From the IMG/VR virus record IMGVR_UViG_3300031602_000012, positions 1-37,328 of that record: DNA of 37,328 bases, one strand, 5' to 3'. Shown here one piece after another: positions 13,868 to 22,571 of this stretch. The translations under genes and the position numbers were made by a program. Positions within the stretch are counted from its first letter, which is position 1; every line of letters starts with the position of its first letter. Origin of the DNA: a virus. Below the pieces are notes generated by a model. It did no database searches and was not told the origin of the DNA. It was given only the letters and a program-made list of their open reading frames with translations.

Positions 13868-14052
13868 GCAATGATCATTACCGCCGTACCTATTATTCTG
13901 AAACTGAGGCTAAGAAGATATTGGCCAAGAATGAGAAGATGATGGATGCTAGTTACGCGGTTAAGTGTAAGGCTCGGAATGGCATCGATGACCACAAAGA
14001 AGCCAAGGCTCTGGGTATGACAATAGAAGAATTTCGTAGCATGATTCAGTAA
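13864..14052 (+). CDS. Small hypothetical protein
   Basis: 62 residues from GTG 13864, which overlaps the stop of the membrane peptide (GTGA); an upstream TTG at 13834 is less likely. The protein is charged and helical, with YYSETEAKKILAKNEKMMDA and a C-terminal EAKALGMTIEEFRSM that looks like a short HTH-like helix pair. Function unknown. Confidence 0.5.
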   Translation: MSNDHYRRTYYSETEAKKILAKNEKMMDASYAVKCKARNGIDDHKEAKALGMTIEEFRSMIQ

Positions 14053-14054
14053 TG

Positions 14055-14063
14055 TGGTATAAT
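14055..14063 (+). promoter_or_regulatory. Extended -10 promoter candidate for dUTPase
   Basis: TGGTATAAT, a perfect extended -10 box, 32 bases before the dUTPase start. No -35 consensus is visible. Confidence 0.45.
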
Positions 14064-14094
14064 AAACCATTGAGTTAATATCTGGGTATCTGGA

Positions 14095-14562
14095 ATGGCA
14101 GCAGCAAAGAAGACAGGCATTAAGGTAAAGATTAAGCATACGGGTAAGCACCCATTGCCTGCGTATCAAACTAAGGGATCTGCTGCGATGGATTTATACG
14201 CTGAGATAGGTAAGCCACAGTATATTATACAAGGCATGGCCGAGTTGATCCCAACAGGTATCCAGCTACATATTCCAGTTGGTTACTGCGGTAAGGTATT
14301 TGCCCGTAGTGGTTTGGCTGATAAGAAAGGATTAGCTCCCAGTAATTGTGTTGGTATTATCGATAGTGACTATCGAGGTCAGGTGTTTGTATCACTGTAT
14401 AACAATAGCCAAGTAACCCAGTACATTGAATCAGGTGATCGTATCGCACAGCTAGTTATCGAGAAGGTAGATCAAATCGTGTGGGATGTAGTAGATGAGT
14501 TAGAAGAAACCGACAGAGGCATAGGTGGCTTTGGATCAACAGGCGAAAAGACAGCCGCATAA
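14095..14562 (+). CDS. dut: dUTPase (trimeric type)
   Basis: 155 residues with all five trimeric dUTPase motifs in order: AAMDLYA (30-36), ARSGLA (70-75), GIIDSDYRG (87-95), GDRIAQLV (114-121) and the C-terminal arm RGIGGFGSTG (141-150). The enzyme converts dUTP to dUMP and pyrophosphate, keeping uracil out of phage DNA and feeding dTMP synthesis. Key catalytic Asp in motif III is present. The 3' end overlaps the next gene by 38 bases if its GTG start is used. Confidence 0.95.
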   Translation: MAAAKKTGIKVKIKHTGKHPLPAYQTKGSAAMDLYAEIGKPQYIIQGMAELIPTGIQLHIPVGYCGKVFARSGLADKKGLAPSNCVGIIDSDYRGQVFVSLYNNSQVTQYIESGDRIAQLVIEKVDQIVWDVVDELEETDRGIGGFGSTGEKTAA

Positions 14563-14968
14563 TTTCTTGCGGGATAGGTACAACTGCGACACTTCGGTGA
14601 TATTGCAGTTTTTTGCGTTAAGGGGTTTTACTTTAAGGGAGGCATCAGAACGCCTCGGCATAAAGTACAGCACCATCAAAACGAGAGCATGGGAATTAGG
14701 AATAGTCTTCCAAAATGGTAAGGAAGCTATCGACAGACACCATCGTGTTCTTCACTTAGGGGAAGAGTACACCATAAGGGAATTATCAGAGCTTAGTGGG
14801 ATACCGCGTAAAACCTTGTCAGATCGTCTACGCTACGGCTGGACGGTAGAACAGTCAATAGGTGAACCAGTAAGGCAAGGTAATTGGCAGTACCGTGAGG
14901 GGCGTGACAGGGAGCCACATCCTAATGATGTTGAATCAGTATGGTTAAGAAAGGCGTGGAAGTTATGA
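14525..14968 (+). CDS. HTH-domain DNA-binding protein
   Basis: 147 residues from GTG 14525. Two helix-turn-helix-like units can be read: GFTLREASERLGIKYSTIKT (about 34-53) and YTIRELSELSGIPRKTLSDR (about 81-100), followed by a basic tail with REPHPNDVES. The start is uncertain because it lies inside the dUTPase gene; later starts would remove only the N-terminus. As the gene just before the packaging module, it could control late transcription or assist DNA recognition for packaging. Confidence 0.6.
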   Translation: MALDQQAKRQPHNFLRDRYNCDTSVILQFFALRGFTLREASERLGIKYSTIKTRAWELGIVFQNGKEAIDRHHRVLHLGEEYTIRELSELSGIPRKTLSDRLRYGWTVEQSIGEPVRQGNWQYREGRDREPHPNDVESVWLRKAWKL

Positions 14969-15195
14969 ACGAATTTGCTGAAGTATTGGTGCTAGATGAG
15001 AGTAATGGAACATACGATAAAGGGGATGAGGTGCTTTTAAATACGTCTTATGTCATTTCAGTCTGTAGGCATGATAGTCGTACAAATGAGAGTGACGTTT
15101 TCATTGTCTGTATGGCAGGTGTAGATGATAGCGACAACGGCTGGCTTTATGTTGATGCTCAATCTGCTGCCAATATTACAGGGCGTAGGGTGTAA
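14965..15195 (+). CDS. Small hypothetical protein
   Basis: 76 residues from ATG 14965, chosen because GTGGAAG precedes it and because it overlaps the previous stop as ATGA; the in-frame ATG at 14941 lacks a ribosome site. Beta-rich (FAEVLVLDESN; EVLLNTSYVISVCRHDSR; FIVCMAGVDD). No family recognised. Confidence 0.55.
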   Translation: MNEFAEVLVLDESNGTYDKGDEVLLNTSYVISVCRHDSRTNESDVFIVCMAGVDDSDNGWLYVDAQSAANITGRRV

Positions 15196-15237
15196 AAGGC
15201 CCGTGGAAGAATCAATCTAAACTAGAGTGTTAATAGA

Positions 15238-15546
15238 ATGGCTAAATTAAAAGGCTCACCCAAAACGGGAGGCAGACAGAAAGGCACACAGAACAAGGCT
15301 ACATCGAGCGTTACTGAACAATTAGACGCGCTTGGATGTGATCCTATCGCTGGCATGGTTAAGTTAGCAGAACTATCTATGGAGGCTAAAGACTATGCTA
15401 TGGCGTTTCAATGCTTTAAAGAACTAGCCCAGTATAAGGCAGCTAAACGTAAGGCGATTGAGGTTACTGGTGAGCTTGGCTTAGATGTTCATTCAAAGAT
15501 ATTAGTCGAATTTCAGGATATGCCAAATGAGTTCCTTGACGATTAA
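15238..15546 (+). CDS. Terminase small subunit candidate
   Basis: 102 residues. The basic N-terminus [19 protein letters not shown] is typical of a group of phage small terminase proteins, followed by helices ([20 protein letters not shown]) that would form the oligomerisation core. It overlaps the large subunit start by 20 bases. Small terminases recognise the packaging site and stimulate the large subunit. Identification rests on the N-terminal pattern and position. Confidence 0.75.
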   Translation: MAKLKGSPKTGGRQKGTQNKATSSVTEQLDALGCDPIAGMVKLAELSMEAKDYAMAFQCFKELAQYKAAKRKAIEVTGELGLDVHSKILVEFQDMPNEFLDD

Positions 15547-16774
15547 AGCTACCATGCCTGAACTATTTAGGGAGTTCTCGCAGAGTGATGCTAGGTATTT
15601 AGTGGCTTGGGGTGGTAGGGGATCAGGGAAAAGTTGGGCTATAGCAACTATGCTAGTGCTTCAGGCTAGGGCAAACCCAACCAGAATATTATGTGCGCGT
15701 GAAATACAGAGGTCAGTATCAGACTCGGTGCTTCAGTTACTATCAGATACCATCGATAGGCTGGGGCTTACTTCGTTCTTTGAGGTACAGAAGACACAGA
15801 TACTAGCCAAGAACGGATCTAGGTTTATCTTCGAGGGGCTAAGGTCTAACGTAAACAAGATTAAATCAATGGAGGGTATTGATCGAGTCTGGGTAGAAGA
15901 GGCTGAAGCGGTAACAAAAGCGTCATGGGATGTATTGATACCGACAATAAGGTCTGACTCTAGCCAGATCATAGTTAGTTTTAACCCTATGCGACAATTC
16001 GATGATACTTACCAGCGGTTCATTATATCCCCACCACCAGACATTTGTGCTGTTCGAGCCAATTGGGATTCAAATCCTTGGTTCCCTAAAGCACTGGAGG
16101 CCGAGCGGCTTCACTTAAAGAATACTGATCCAGATTTATATATGCACGTTTGGGAAGGTGAGTGTATGTCGGTAAGTAAAGGCGCGTACTATGCCAAGCA
16201 AATGCGTGAAGCAAGAGCAGAGGGCCGCATTACTAACGTACCTTGGGAGCAACAAGTACCAGTTCAGACTTGGTTTGACCTCGGAGTAGCAGACGCAACG
16301 GCTATTTGGTTCACACAGGTAGTGAATAAAGAGATAAGAGTAATAGATTACGAACAGCATTCTGGTGAGGGCTTGGCGTTTTACGTTAAGTTGTTACAGG
16401 ATAAGCCTTATATCTATGATGAGCATAACGCACCACACGACATTAAGGTCAGGGAGCTGGGTACTGGACGCTCACGGTTAGAGCAAGCTGCTGAAATGGG
16501 GCTACACTTCAATGTAGTGAAGAATATTCCTATAATGGATGGTATCCAAGCAGTAAGGTCATTGTTCAACCGCTGTTGGTTCGATGAAGAGAAGTGTAAG
16601 CTGGGCCTCGATTGCCTTGCTACCTATCACAAGCAGTTCGATGAAGTTAATCAAGTGTACAAGGATCGACCAGTACACGACTTTGCCAGCCACGGTGCTG
16701 ATGCGTTCAGGTATTTTGGTGTAGGCTTCCAAGAACCTCTTGGCCTCCAGCCTCAAGTGATTGGATCTTTCTAA
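15527..16774 (+). CDS. terL: Terminase large subunit
   Basis: 415 residues. Walker A is GGRGSGKS (29-36), followed by the adenine-binding and Walker B region ([15 protein letters not shown]), then motif III SFNPM and the C-terminal RNase H-like nuclease ([13 protein letters not shown]; the Asp of DLG and later acidic residues near [13 protein letters not shown]). This is the Terminase_3/PBSX type. It powers DNA translocation into the prohead and cuts genome units. The stop is part of the first copy of the TCTAATAACCGCAT motif. Confidence 0.95.
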   Translation: MSSLTIKATMPELFREFSQSDARYLVAWGGRGSGKSWAIATMLVLQARANPTRILCAREIQRSVSDSVLQLLSDTIDRLGLTSFFEVQKTQILAKNGSRFIFEGLRSNVNKIKSMEGIDRVWVEEAEAVTKASWDVLIPTIRSDSSQIIVSFNPMRQFDDTYQRFIISPPPDICAVRANWDSNPWFPKALEAERLHLKNTDPDLYMHVWEGECMSVSKGAYYAKQMREARAEGRITNVPWEQQVPVQTWFDLGVADATAIWFTQVVNKEIRVIDYEQHSGEGLAFYVKLLQDKPYIYDEHNAPHDIKVRELGTGRSRLEQAAEMGLHFNVVKNIPIMDGIQAVRSLFNRCWFDEEKCKLGLDCLATYHKQFDEVNQVYKDRPVHDFASHGADAFRYFGVGFQEPLGLQPQVIGSF

Positions 16775-16783
16775 TAACCGCAT
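16770..16783 (+). repeat. Late-region motif TCTAATAACCGCAT, copy 1
   Basis: Exact 14-base match to copies at 20916 and 32888. It includes the terL stop codon, 66 bases before the next gene. A small hairpin TGCCAG/CTGGTA follows at about 16810-16825. Confidence 0.7.
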
Positions 16784-16849
16784 GGATTAGGCGCAGCATA
16801 TAAATCAACATGCCAGCAAACTGGTAAATAAATTTTATAAGAGGCAGTT

Positions 16850-18301
16850 ATGGGACTTACATTTGCAACACCAAACGGCGGCAACAGTGCCATGACAGGG
16901 TATCAGAACAAGAACAACAATGCTTCTGCTAATAAACAGACCAGTAATGGTGGCCGAGCGGGTAGTGGCGGGACTAATAGCGCAGCAGAAAAGCTTGCTA
17001 AAAGGCTTAGAGACGCGCGTAATAAAGCTAACAATACCCCAGCAGCCCCAGTTGTTCCAAAGGTAGTTGCGCCAACAACAGTTGTTACCCAAGGTAGTCC
17101 ACATGAGCGTAATGTTGATTTAGTTTCTACTGTAAAGCCAGTGGTGAATAAAACAACCACCACACCAAAGGCTGACAAAAACCCTGTTGGATTAATCTCT
17201 TCAACAGCTACAGTGTCTGCTGGCAACCCTATAGCTAAAGTCACCTCTAGCTCTTCAATATCGGATCAGTTACTTGTTAAGAGCAAGACAGTGCCAGTGG
17301 TAGATAAAAAGACGACAACAAAGCCACCTATTACATCCATTGAAGATACAACCCATGCTGAAGAGTTTAGTAGTATTAAAGTAAATCCAGAAAAGCCAGT
17401 TAACACAGATCCATACGCAGAGAGTGATAGGTTCACAACCAGTGATAAAAAAGACTTAACCGTTAAGCCATTAGAGCAGGGTTCTATATCACTAGGCAGT
17501 TCTGATCAGAGCGTTAAGGATCGTCATTTGGACTTACAAAAATCTTACCAAGAGCCAGTTGTGAAGGATAAGTTTAATACTGAAACCTATGATGCTAAGG
17601 CCGAGGAAGGAAAGAACAGCAAGAACATCCTGTTTGATGACATTATTAAGGATAAGTACCGCAATGATGGGGTTAGTTACAACCAAGCCTATTGGATGGG
17701 TAGGATGGAAGGTGGCGCAACTCAGGCAGAAATGGAGGCCGAGCAAAAAGCACTAGGCAGTAAGAAAACATACTCTGGTGATCTAGTGGTAAGTAAAGAA
17801 GATCAAGCAAGAAGTAAATATATACTTGAGTCAATACTACGCTCTGGCATTGAACCAACCACGACTACTGAAACATCAGGCTTACTTGATGAGCGAGTCA
17901 GAACCACTAACTCTTACGATATTGGAACAGGTAAGCCAGTAACTACAACGAATGATTTATATTCACCTAAAATTGGTGGGGTTAGCTTTGGTGATGATGT
18001 AACTAAGACTTATGTTAACGGCATTGATACCTACACAAAAACTGGTGAAGACGACAAGGTTACATCAAGCTTAGGTGCTATTGATGACAGGGTTGATGCT
18101 GGTGCTGATGTGACTAAAGAACTTAGCTCTATCGACAGTCAGATCAAGACTGAGACTGACCCAATTAAGCTAAAGGCGTTGCATAAGCGTAGGTTGATGC
18201 TAATGCGTATGAATAGAACTAGCACTAGGTTTGCTGGCCTACTGGATGACGCTGACACTAAGCGGTCTAAGATGAGTATTTTATATGGAGCAGATAAATG
18301 A
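16850..18301 (+). CDS. Low-complexity hypothetical virion-module protein
   Basis: 483 residues. The first ~200 are rich in N, G, A, T, P, V and K and look disordered (NKNNNASANKQTSNGGRAGS; PAAPVVPKVVAPTTVVTQGS). The rest is more charged, with helical pieces (DELSS-like and KLKALHKRRLMLMRMN near the C-terminus). No catalytic motif, signal or membrane segment. It lies between terL and the portal gene and overlaps the latter by 4 bases (ATGA). It is probably a structural or assembly protein; an exact counterpart is not recognised. Confidence 0.7.
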   Translation: MGLTFATPNGGNSAMTGYQNKNNNASANKQTSNGGRAGSGGTNSAAEKLAKRLRDARNKANNTPAAPVVPKVVAPTTVVTQGSPHERNVDLVSTVKPVVNKTTTTPKADKNPVGLISSTATVSAGNPIAKVTSSSSISDQLLVKSKTVPVVDKKTTTKPPITSIEDTTHAEEFSSIKVNPEKPVNTDPYAESDRFTTSDKKDLTVKPLEQGSISLGSSDQSVKDRHLDLQKSYQEPVVKDKFNTETYDAKAEEGKNSKNILFDDIIKDKYRNDGVSYNQAYWMGRMEGGATQAEMEAEQKALGSKKTYSGDLVVSKEDQARSKYILESILRSGIEPTTTTETSGLLDERVRTTNSYDIGTGKPVTTTNDLYSPKIGGVSFGDDVTKTYVNGIDTYTKTGEDDKVTSSLGAIDDRVDAGADVTKELSSIDSQIKTETDPIKLKALHKRRLMLMRMNRTSTRFAGLLDDADTKRSKMSILYGADK

Positions 18302-19929
18302 TCGACCCTAAATTATTCTCCCCTGAAGGGATAATCAAACGCTACGACAGCCTAAAGGCTGCTAGGGTGAACTGGGATCAAATGTGGGAAGAGTTAGCCA
18401 CATATCTCATGCCATCCAAGGTAGACTTTATTTCAACAACCACTAAGGGTACTAAACGTGCCGCAGAGGTTTATGATTCTACTGCTATTCATGCGTTACA
18501 GATCCTATCTGCCTCTCTTCACGGCTCATTGACTAGCCCATCGACTAAATGGTTTGGTCTTAGGTTCCGTCAGGATGAGTTGAACGAGAACAAAGAAGCT
18601 AAGAACTGGCTTGAGCAATGTAGCAAGTCTATGTTCCAAGAATTTGGCAAGTCTAATTTCTCAACTGAGGTGGCTGAGGCGTACCAAGACGTTGTGGGCT
18701 TTGGTACTGCTGCCCTACAGTTTGACATTAAGACTAAAGATGGCAACTTCGGTGGCTTCAACTTCCGAGCGTGTCATTTGTCAGGCATTGTTATTGCTGA
18801 GAGTGAAGAGGGCCGAATCGATACAGTGTTTCGCAAGATCAAACTAACCGCTCGACAGGCTAACCAGAAGTTTGGTGATGACTGCGGTGATAAGGCAATG
18901 AAAGCCCTAAAGACAGATCCAGATAAAGAGTTCGATTACATCCATGCTGTGTTCCCGCGTGAGCTAAAGGGTGAGGCTCCATTGGTTGCACCACCACATC
19001 TACGCCCTTGGGCATGCTACTACGTTAGTGTGATCGACAAGAAGATCTGTATGGAGACAGGATACTATGAATTACCCTTCATGGTTCCACGTTGGTCTAA
19101 GACGACAGGCGATGTGTATGGATTTGGCCCAGCTTGCGTAGCTCGCCCAGACATTAAGACCCTTAATGAGTCCCGTAAACTGGCCATGAAAGCGTGGGAG
19201 AAGTCGATTGACCCACCATTAAAGGCTTTGCAAAATGGTATCCTCGGCAAGATTGATATGCGCCCAAGTACAGTCACCTATGTGCGTGATATGAATAACC
19301 TTGAGCCGATTGTGAATGCTACTAACTGGAATGCTGACCAGTTAATGTTGGCTGATGTGCGTGGATCTGTAAGGCGAATCTTCTTCTCTGACCAGTTAGA
19401 GTTGAACGATGGGCCACAAATGACAGCGACTGAAGTGCAGGTGCGTTATGAGTTGATGCAAAGATTGCTCGGCCCCACGCTTGGACGCTTACAGTCTGAG
19501 TTCCTTAACCCAGTAGTTGAACGCGCTTTTTATGCCATGATGCGTGGTAATGCTTTACCTCCAATGCCAGATGTATTGCAAGAAGTTGGTGGTGATTTGG
19601 ACATTGAATATGTAGGCCCACTAGCCCGTAGTCAGAAGATGGATGAGGTTACAGGCATTCAACGTGCGATTGATGGTATCATGCAGCTTGCAAATGTTAA
19701 CCCTAATGTATTGGACATTGTTGATGTTGATAAAGCAGGGCGAACTATAGCAGATCGTCTAGGCGCACCAGCAGATATATTGCTAGGTGCTGAACAGGTA
19801 GCTGAGAAGCGTCAAGCTCGACAGCAGCAGCAACAACAGCAAGCCGAAATGGATCAGGGCCAGCAGGAAATGGCAGGCGCAGCACAAGCGGTGGAATTGG
19901 AGCAGATGGTAAATGGATCAACTAGCTAA
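18298..19929 (+). CDS. Portal (head-to-tail connecting) protein
   Basis: 543 residues. The sequence matches the head-tail connecting protein family of podoviruses: early WDQMWEELATYLMPSK, then STAIHALQILSASLHGSLTS, VPRWSKTTGDVYGFGPACVA (about 261-280) and the DQLELNDGPQMTATEVQVR helix region. These dodecameric portals form the DNA entry channel and nucleate head assembly. The C-terminus has a glutamine-rich tail (QQQQQQQ). The gene ends inside the next small gene (17 bases overlap). Confidence 0.93.
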   Translation: MIDPKLFSPEGIIKRYDSLKAARVNWDQMWEELATYLMPSKVDFISTTTKGTKRAAEVYDSTAIHALQILSASLHGSLTSPSTKWFGLRFRQDELNENKEAKNWLEQCSKSMFQEFGKSNFSTEVAEAYQDVVGFGTAALQFDIKTKDGNFGGFNFRACHLSGIVIAESEEGRIDTVFRKIKLTARQANQKFGDDCGDKAMKALKTDPDKEFDYIHAVFPRELKGEAPLVAPPHLRPWACYYVSVIDKKICMETGYYELPFMVPRWSKTTGDVYGFGPACVARPDIKTLNESRKLAMKAWEKSIDPPLKALQNGILGKIDMRPSTVTYVRDMNNLEPIVNATNWNADQLMLADVRGSVRRIFFSDQLELNDGPQMTATEVQVRYELMQRLLGPTLGRLQSEFLNPVVERAFYAMMRGNALPPMPDVLQEVGGDLDIEYVGPLARSQKMDEVTGIQRAIDGIMQLANVNPNVLDIVDVDKAGRTIADRLGAPADILLGAEQVAEKRQARQQQQQQQAEMDQGQQEMAGAAQAVELEQMVNGSTS

Positions 19930-20104
19930 GGATATACGAGAATTGTTTAGCACTAAGACAGGTCAGCGAATGCTTGCCAATATGAAAGTGGCTTACGGTG
20001 ATCGTAGTTCATTCTGCAAAGACCCTTACGAGACAGCATTTCGTGAAGGTCAACGCAGCATCTACTTAGAAATTAACAGTGTAGTGGAGAAGAATAATGA
20101 CTGA
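19913..20104 (+). CDS. Bbp19-like small virion-module protein
   Basis: 63 residues. The pattern LFSTKTGQRMLANMKVAYGD, then FREGQRSIYLEI, is that of the small Bbp19-type protein encoded between portal and scaffold in BPP-1-like podoviruses. Its role is not established. It overlaps both neighbours (17 bases with the portal gene and 8 bases with the scaffold gene), so it is translationally coupled. Confidence 0.75.
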   Translation: MDQLAKDIRELFSTKTGQRMLANMKVAYGDRSSFCKDPYETAFREGQRSIYLEINSVVEKNND

Positions 20105-20915
20105 TGATGTAATTGTAACCGAATCAACCGAGTCGTGGCATTCGGGTTTGTCTGATGAGTATCGTGGCAACGAGTCACTATCTCAGATACCAGACCTTAA
20201 CACCTTGGCTAAATCTTACTTAGACGCGCAGCAATACGCTGGTGGTTCAATACGCATTCCAAGTGAAGAGGCAAGCGCAGACGATTGGACGGCATTCAAT
20301 GCCAAGCTAACCGCCAAAGTGCCAACACTTCTTAACTTACCCAAGGATGAGCAAGAAGCAAAGAATGCTATGTATGCTCGTTTAGGCCGTCCCGATACAG
20401 TCGATGGCTATCAGATTGAAGGTGCTGACCCTGACTTTGTTCAGTGGGCATTCGACAATGGCTTGTCTACTTCTCAAGTAAAGGCATGGCAAGAGAACAC
20501 CCAAGGGCAGGCCACAAAGTCTGATGCTGATTATGATGCTGACATGCAAGAGTCCAACGACTTACTCAAGAAAGAGTGGGGCCATGCTTATGATGCTAAG
20601 TTAGCTCAAGCTAGAAACGCAGTTACGGCGTATGCTGATGCTGAGACACAACAGTTCCTAAAGGACAGTGGCCTAGCTAACAACGCTGGAATGATCCGTC
20701 TGATGGCTAGTATCGGTGCTACGCTGACAGAGGAACAGTCCATACAGGGTGGTGACAATAACCGTTTTACACTATCGCCTACTGAGGCAATGGATCGTAT
20801 CGGTGAGGTTAGGCGTAATAACGAGCATCCTTACAATATAAACAACCACCCGCAACACAAAACTGAAGTTGAGAAGATGGAACACCTATATTCTCAAGCA
20901 TATCCTGAAGGTTAA
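20097..20915 (+). CDS. Scaffolding / capsid assembly protein
   Basis: 272 residues, acidic and helical. It contains the scaffold-type segments PDLNTLAKSYLDAQQYAGGS, LGRPDTVDGYQIEG and LLKKEWGHAYDAKLAQARNA, as in podovirus capsid assembly proteins, and ends in a helical tail. Located directly before the major capsid gene. It would guide capsid protein into proheads and leave before packaging. No protease motif is seen. Confidence 0.85.
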   Translation: MTDDVIVTESTESWHSGLSDEYRGNESLSQIPDLNTLAKSYLDAQQYAGGSIRIPSEEASADDWTAFNAKLTAKVPTLLNLPKDEQEAKNAMYARLGRPDTVDGYQIEGADPDFVQWAFDNGLSTSQVKAWQENTQGQATKSDADYDADMQESNDLLKKEWGHAYDAKLAQARNAVTAYADAETQQFLKDSGLANNAGMIRLMASIGATLTEEQSIQGGDNNRFTLSPTEAMDRIGEVRRNNEHPYNINNHPQHKTEVEKMEHLYSQAYPEG

Positions 20916-20929
20916 TCTAATAACCGCAT
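20916..20929 (+). repeat. Late-region motif TCTAATAACCGCAT, copy 2
   Basis: Exact 14-base copy immediately after the scaffold gene stop. It heads a 180-base structured leader before the capsid gene. Confidence 0.7.
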
Positions 20930-21095
20930 AGGAATAAACGACCATCTAACTATCAGAGTAGCTAAATTTAGTTCTGTGGGTTAGATGGGCCGTTTCCCTT
21001 CTCGCTGAAGCAAGCGTTATTGCCAGTTTACGGTCACTCAATACTGAGTGGTAGCCAGAAAACGCCAATTTCACTGCCAATTCGGAGAAATACTC
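20930..21095 (+). promoter_or_regulatory. Structured leader of major capsid gene
   Basis: Contains a 9-base stem CCATCTAAC (20942-20950) with GTTAGATGG (20980-20988) enclosing the palindrome CTAAATTTAG, and a hairpin CACTCA-ATAC-TGAGTG (21035-21050). These suggest message stability or translation control for the most abundant late protein. Confidence 0.5.
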
Positions 21096-21950
21096 ATGGC
21101 TAATACAATTTCAAAAGCGTTTGTTCAGCAGTTTCAGGACAACTTAATCCACCTTGCCCAACAGAAGGGTTCACGTTTGCGTAGTTCTGTAAACGAACAA
21201 TCTGTGACAGGTGAGAAATTCCACTTTGAACGTCTAGGTACTGTTGCTGCTGTTGCGAAAACAACTCGCCACACCAATACACCAGTTCTTGATGTTCCAC
21301 ATAGTCGCCGTACAGCTACTATGGCCGATTACCACTGGGCAGATTTGATCGACAACGAAGATAAAGTTCGTATGTTGGTTACTCCTGAGTCTCATTATGC
21401 CAAATCTGGCGCAAACTCTATGGCTCGCGCTATTGATGACTTGATCATCACCGCTGCTACTGGTGCTGCTACTGATGGCGATGGCACTTCTATTGCTTTA
21501 CCTGCTGGTCAGAAGATCGTGCATGGTTCTGCTGGTTTAACCCTTGCAAAATTAATTTCTGCAAAGGAAATCCTAGATGGGAATGACATTGATCCAGATG
21601 AGGAACGCTACATGGTGCTTGGTTCTAAGCAGGTTTCTAACCTGTTGAACACCACTGAAGTGAAGTCTGCTGACTACAACTCAATCAAAGCCTTGGTTCA
21701 AGGTGACATTGATACGTTTATGGGCTTTAAGTTCTTACGCTCTGAGCGTCTAGCATTAGCTTCCACTACCCGCACCTGTTTTGCATTCACTAAGAGTGCA
21801 ATGGGCTTAGGTATTGGTTCTGATGTTAAGACCCAGATCGATGTGCGTCCTGATAAGTCTTATGCTCATCAGGTATACTTGTCATTCGTAGCTGGCGCAA
21901 CCCGCGTACAGGATGAATGTGTTGTAGAAGTGCAATGTACTGAGGCTTAA
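21096..21950 (+). CDS. Major capsid protein
   Basis: 284 residues from ATG 21096, chosen because CGGAGA precedes it; the in-frame upstream GTG at 21048 would lie in the leader hairpin and lacks a ribosome site. The sequence (MANTISKAFVQQFQDNLIHL; HSRRTATMADYHWADLIDNE; YMVLGSKQVSNLL; FMGFKFLRSERLAL) fits the HK97-fold capsid proteins of BPP-1-type podoviruses. It follows the scaffold gene and is closed by a strong terminator. Expected to be the dominant virion protein. Confidence 0.9.
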   Translation: MANTISKAFVQQFQDNLIHLAQQKGSRLRSSVNEQSVTGEKFHFERLGTVAAVAKTTRHTNTPVLDVPHSRRTATMADYHWADLIDNEDKVRMLVTPESHYAKSGANSMARAIDDLIITAATGAATDGDGTSIALPAGQKIVHGSAGLTLAKLISAKEILDGNDIDPDEERYMVLGSKQVSNLLNTTEVKSADYNSIKALVQGDIDTFMGFKFLRSERLALASTTRTCFAFTKSAMGLGIGSDVKTQIDVRPDKSYAHQVYLSFVAGATRVQDECVVEVQCTEA

Positions 21951-21969
21951 TTCTAGCCAGTAGTATAAC

Positions 21970-21996
21970 AAGGGGCTGAAATACGCCCCTTTTTTT
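21970..21996 (+). terminator. Intrinsic terminator after capsid gene
   Basis: Stem AAGGGGC with GCCCCTT, 8-base loop, followed by a run of seven T. Partial termination here would raise capsid message over the tail genes. Confidence 0.85.
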
Positions 21997-22010
21997 AGAT
22001 AGAGGATGAT

Positions 22011-22571
22011 ATGGCTAGCGAAGTTTCAATATGTAACAGAGCATTAGCTCTTCTTGGTGCTAATACCATCACCTCATTAGCAGATGGTTCGACTGAAGCC
22101 AATGTATGTAACGCAGTTTACGCCGATGCGCGTGATGCGGTACTACGAGCGTTTCCTTGGTCGTGCGCCATTCAACGGGTTGCTCTAGCCCAGATAGCAA
22201 CCGCACCAATATGGGGTTATGACAAAGCGTACAGCTTGCCTAATGATCCGTATTGCCTTGCAGTGCTAGATCTAAAAGAAGAGTCACAATACCGCATTGA
22301 GGGACGTAACCTTGTATGCAATTCCGACACTGCGACCATTAAGTTTGTCGCACGCATTACTGACGCTGGCCAGTTCGACCCAGCACTTGTCTTTGCTCTT
22401 GCCACCCGTGTTAGCGCTGAAGTGTCTTATGCTTTAACCCAAAACAGATCATTATCTAACGATATGTGGGTTATGGCAGATAAGGCAATTACAGAAGCTT
22501 CAATCTATGACGGTACTGAAGTCGGTACAGAGGACATAACCGCTACTGTATTTGAGGGAGTCCGAGCATGA
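22011..22571 (+). CDS. Tail adaptor (gp11 / tail tubular A-like)
   Basis: 186 residues. VSICNRALALLGANTITSLA, RDAVLRAFPWSCAIQRVALA and the WGYDKAYSLPNDPYCLAVLD segment are hallmarks of the podovirus tail tubular protein A / head-completion adaptor family. It forms the ring between portal and nozzle. RBS AGAGGATG lies 6 bases before the ATG. The end overlaps the next gene by 4 bases. Confidence 0.88.
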   Translation: MASEVSICNRALALLGANTITSLADGSTEANVCNAVYADARDAVLRAFPWSCAIQRVALAQIATAPIWGYDKAYSLPNDPYCLAVLDLKEESQYRIEGRNLVCNSDTATIKFVARITDAGQFDPALVFALATRVSAEVSYALTQNRSLSNDMWVMADKAITEASIYDGTEVGTEDITATVFEGVRA

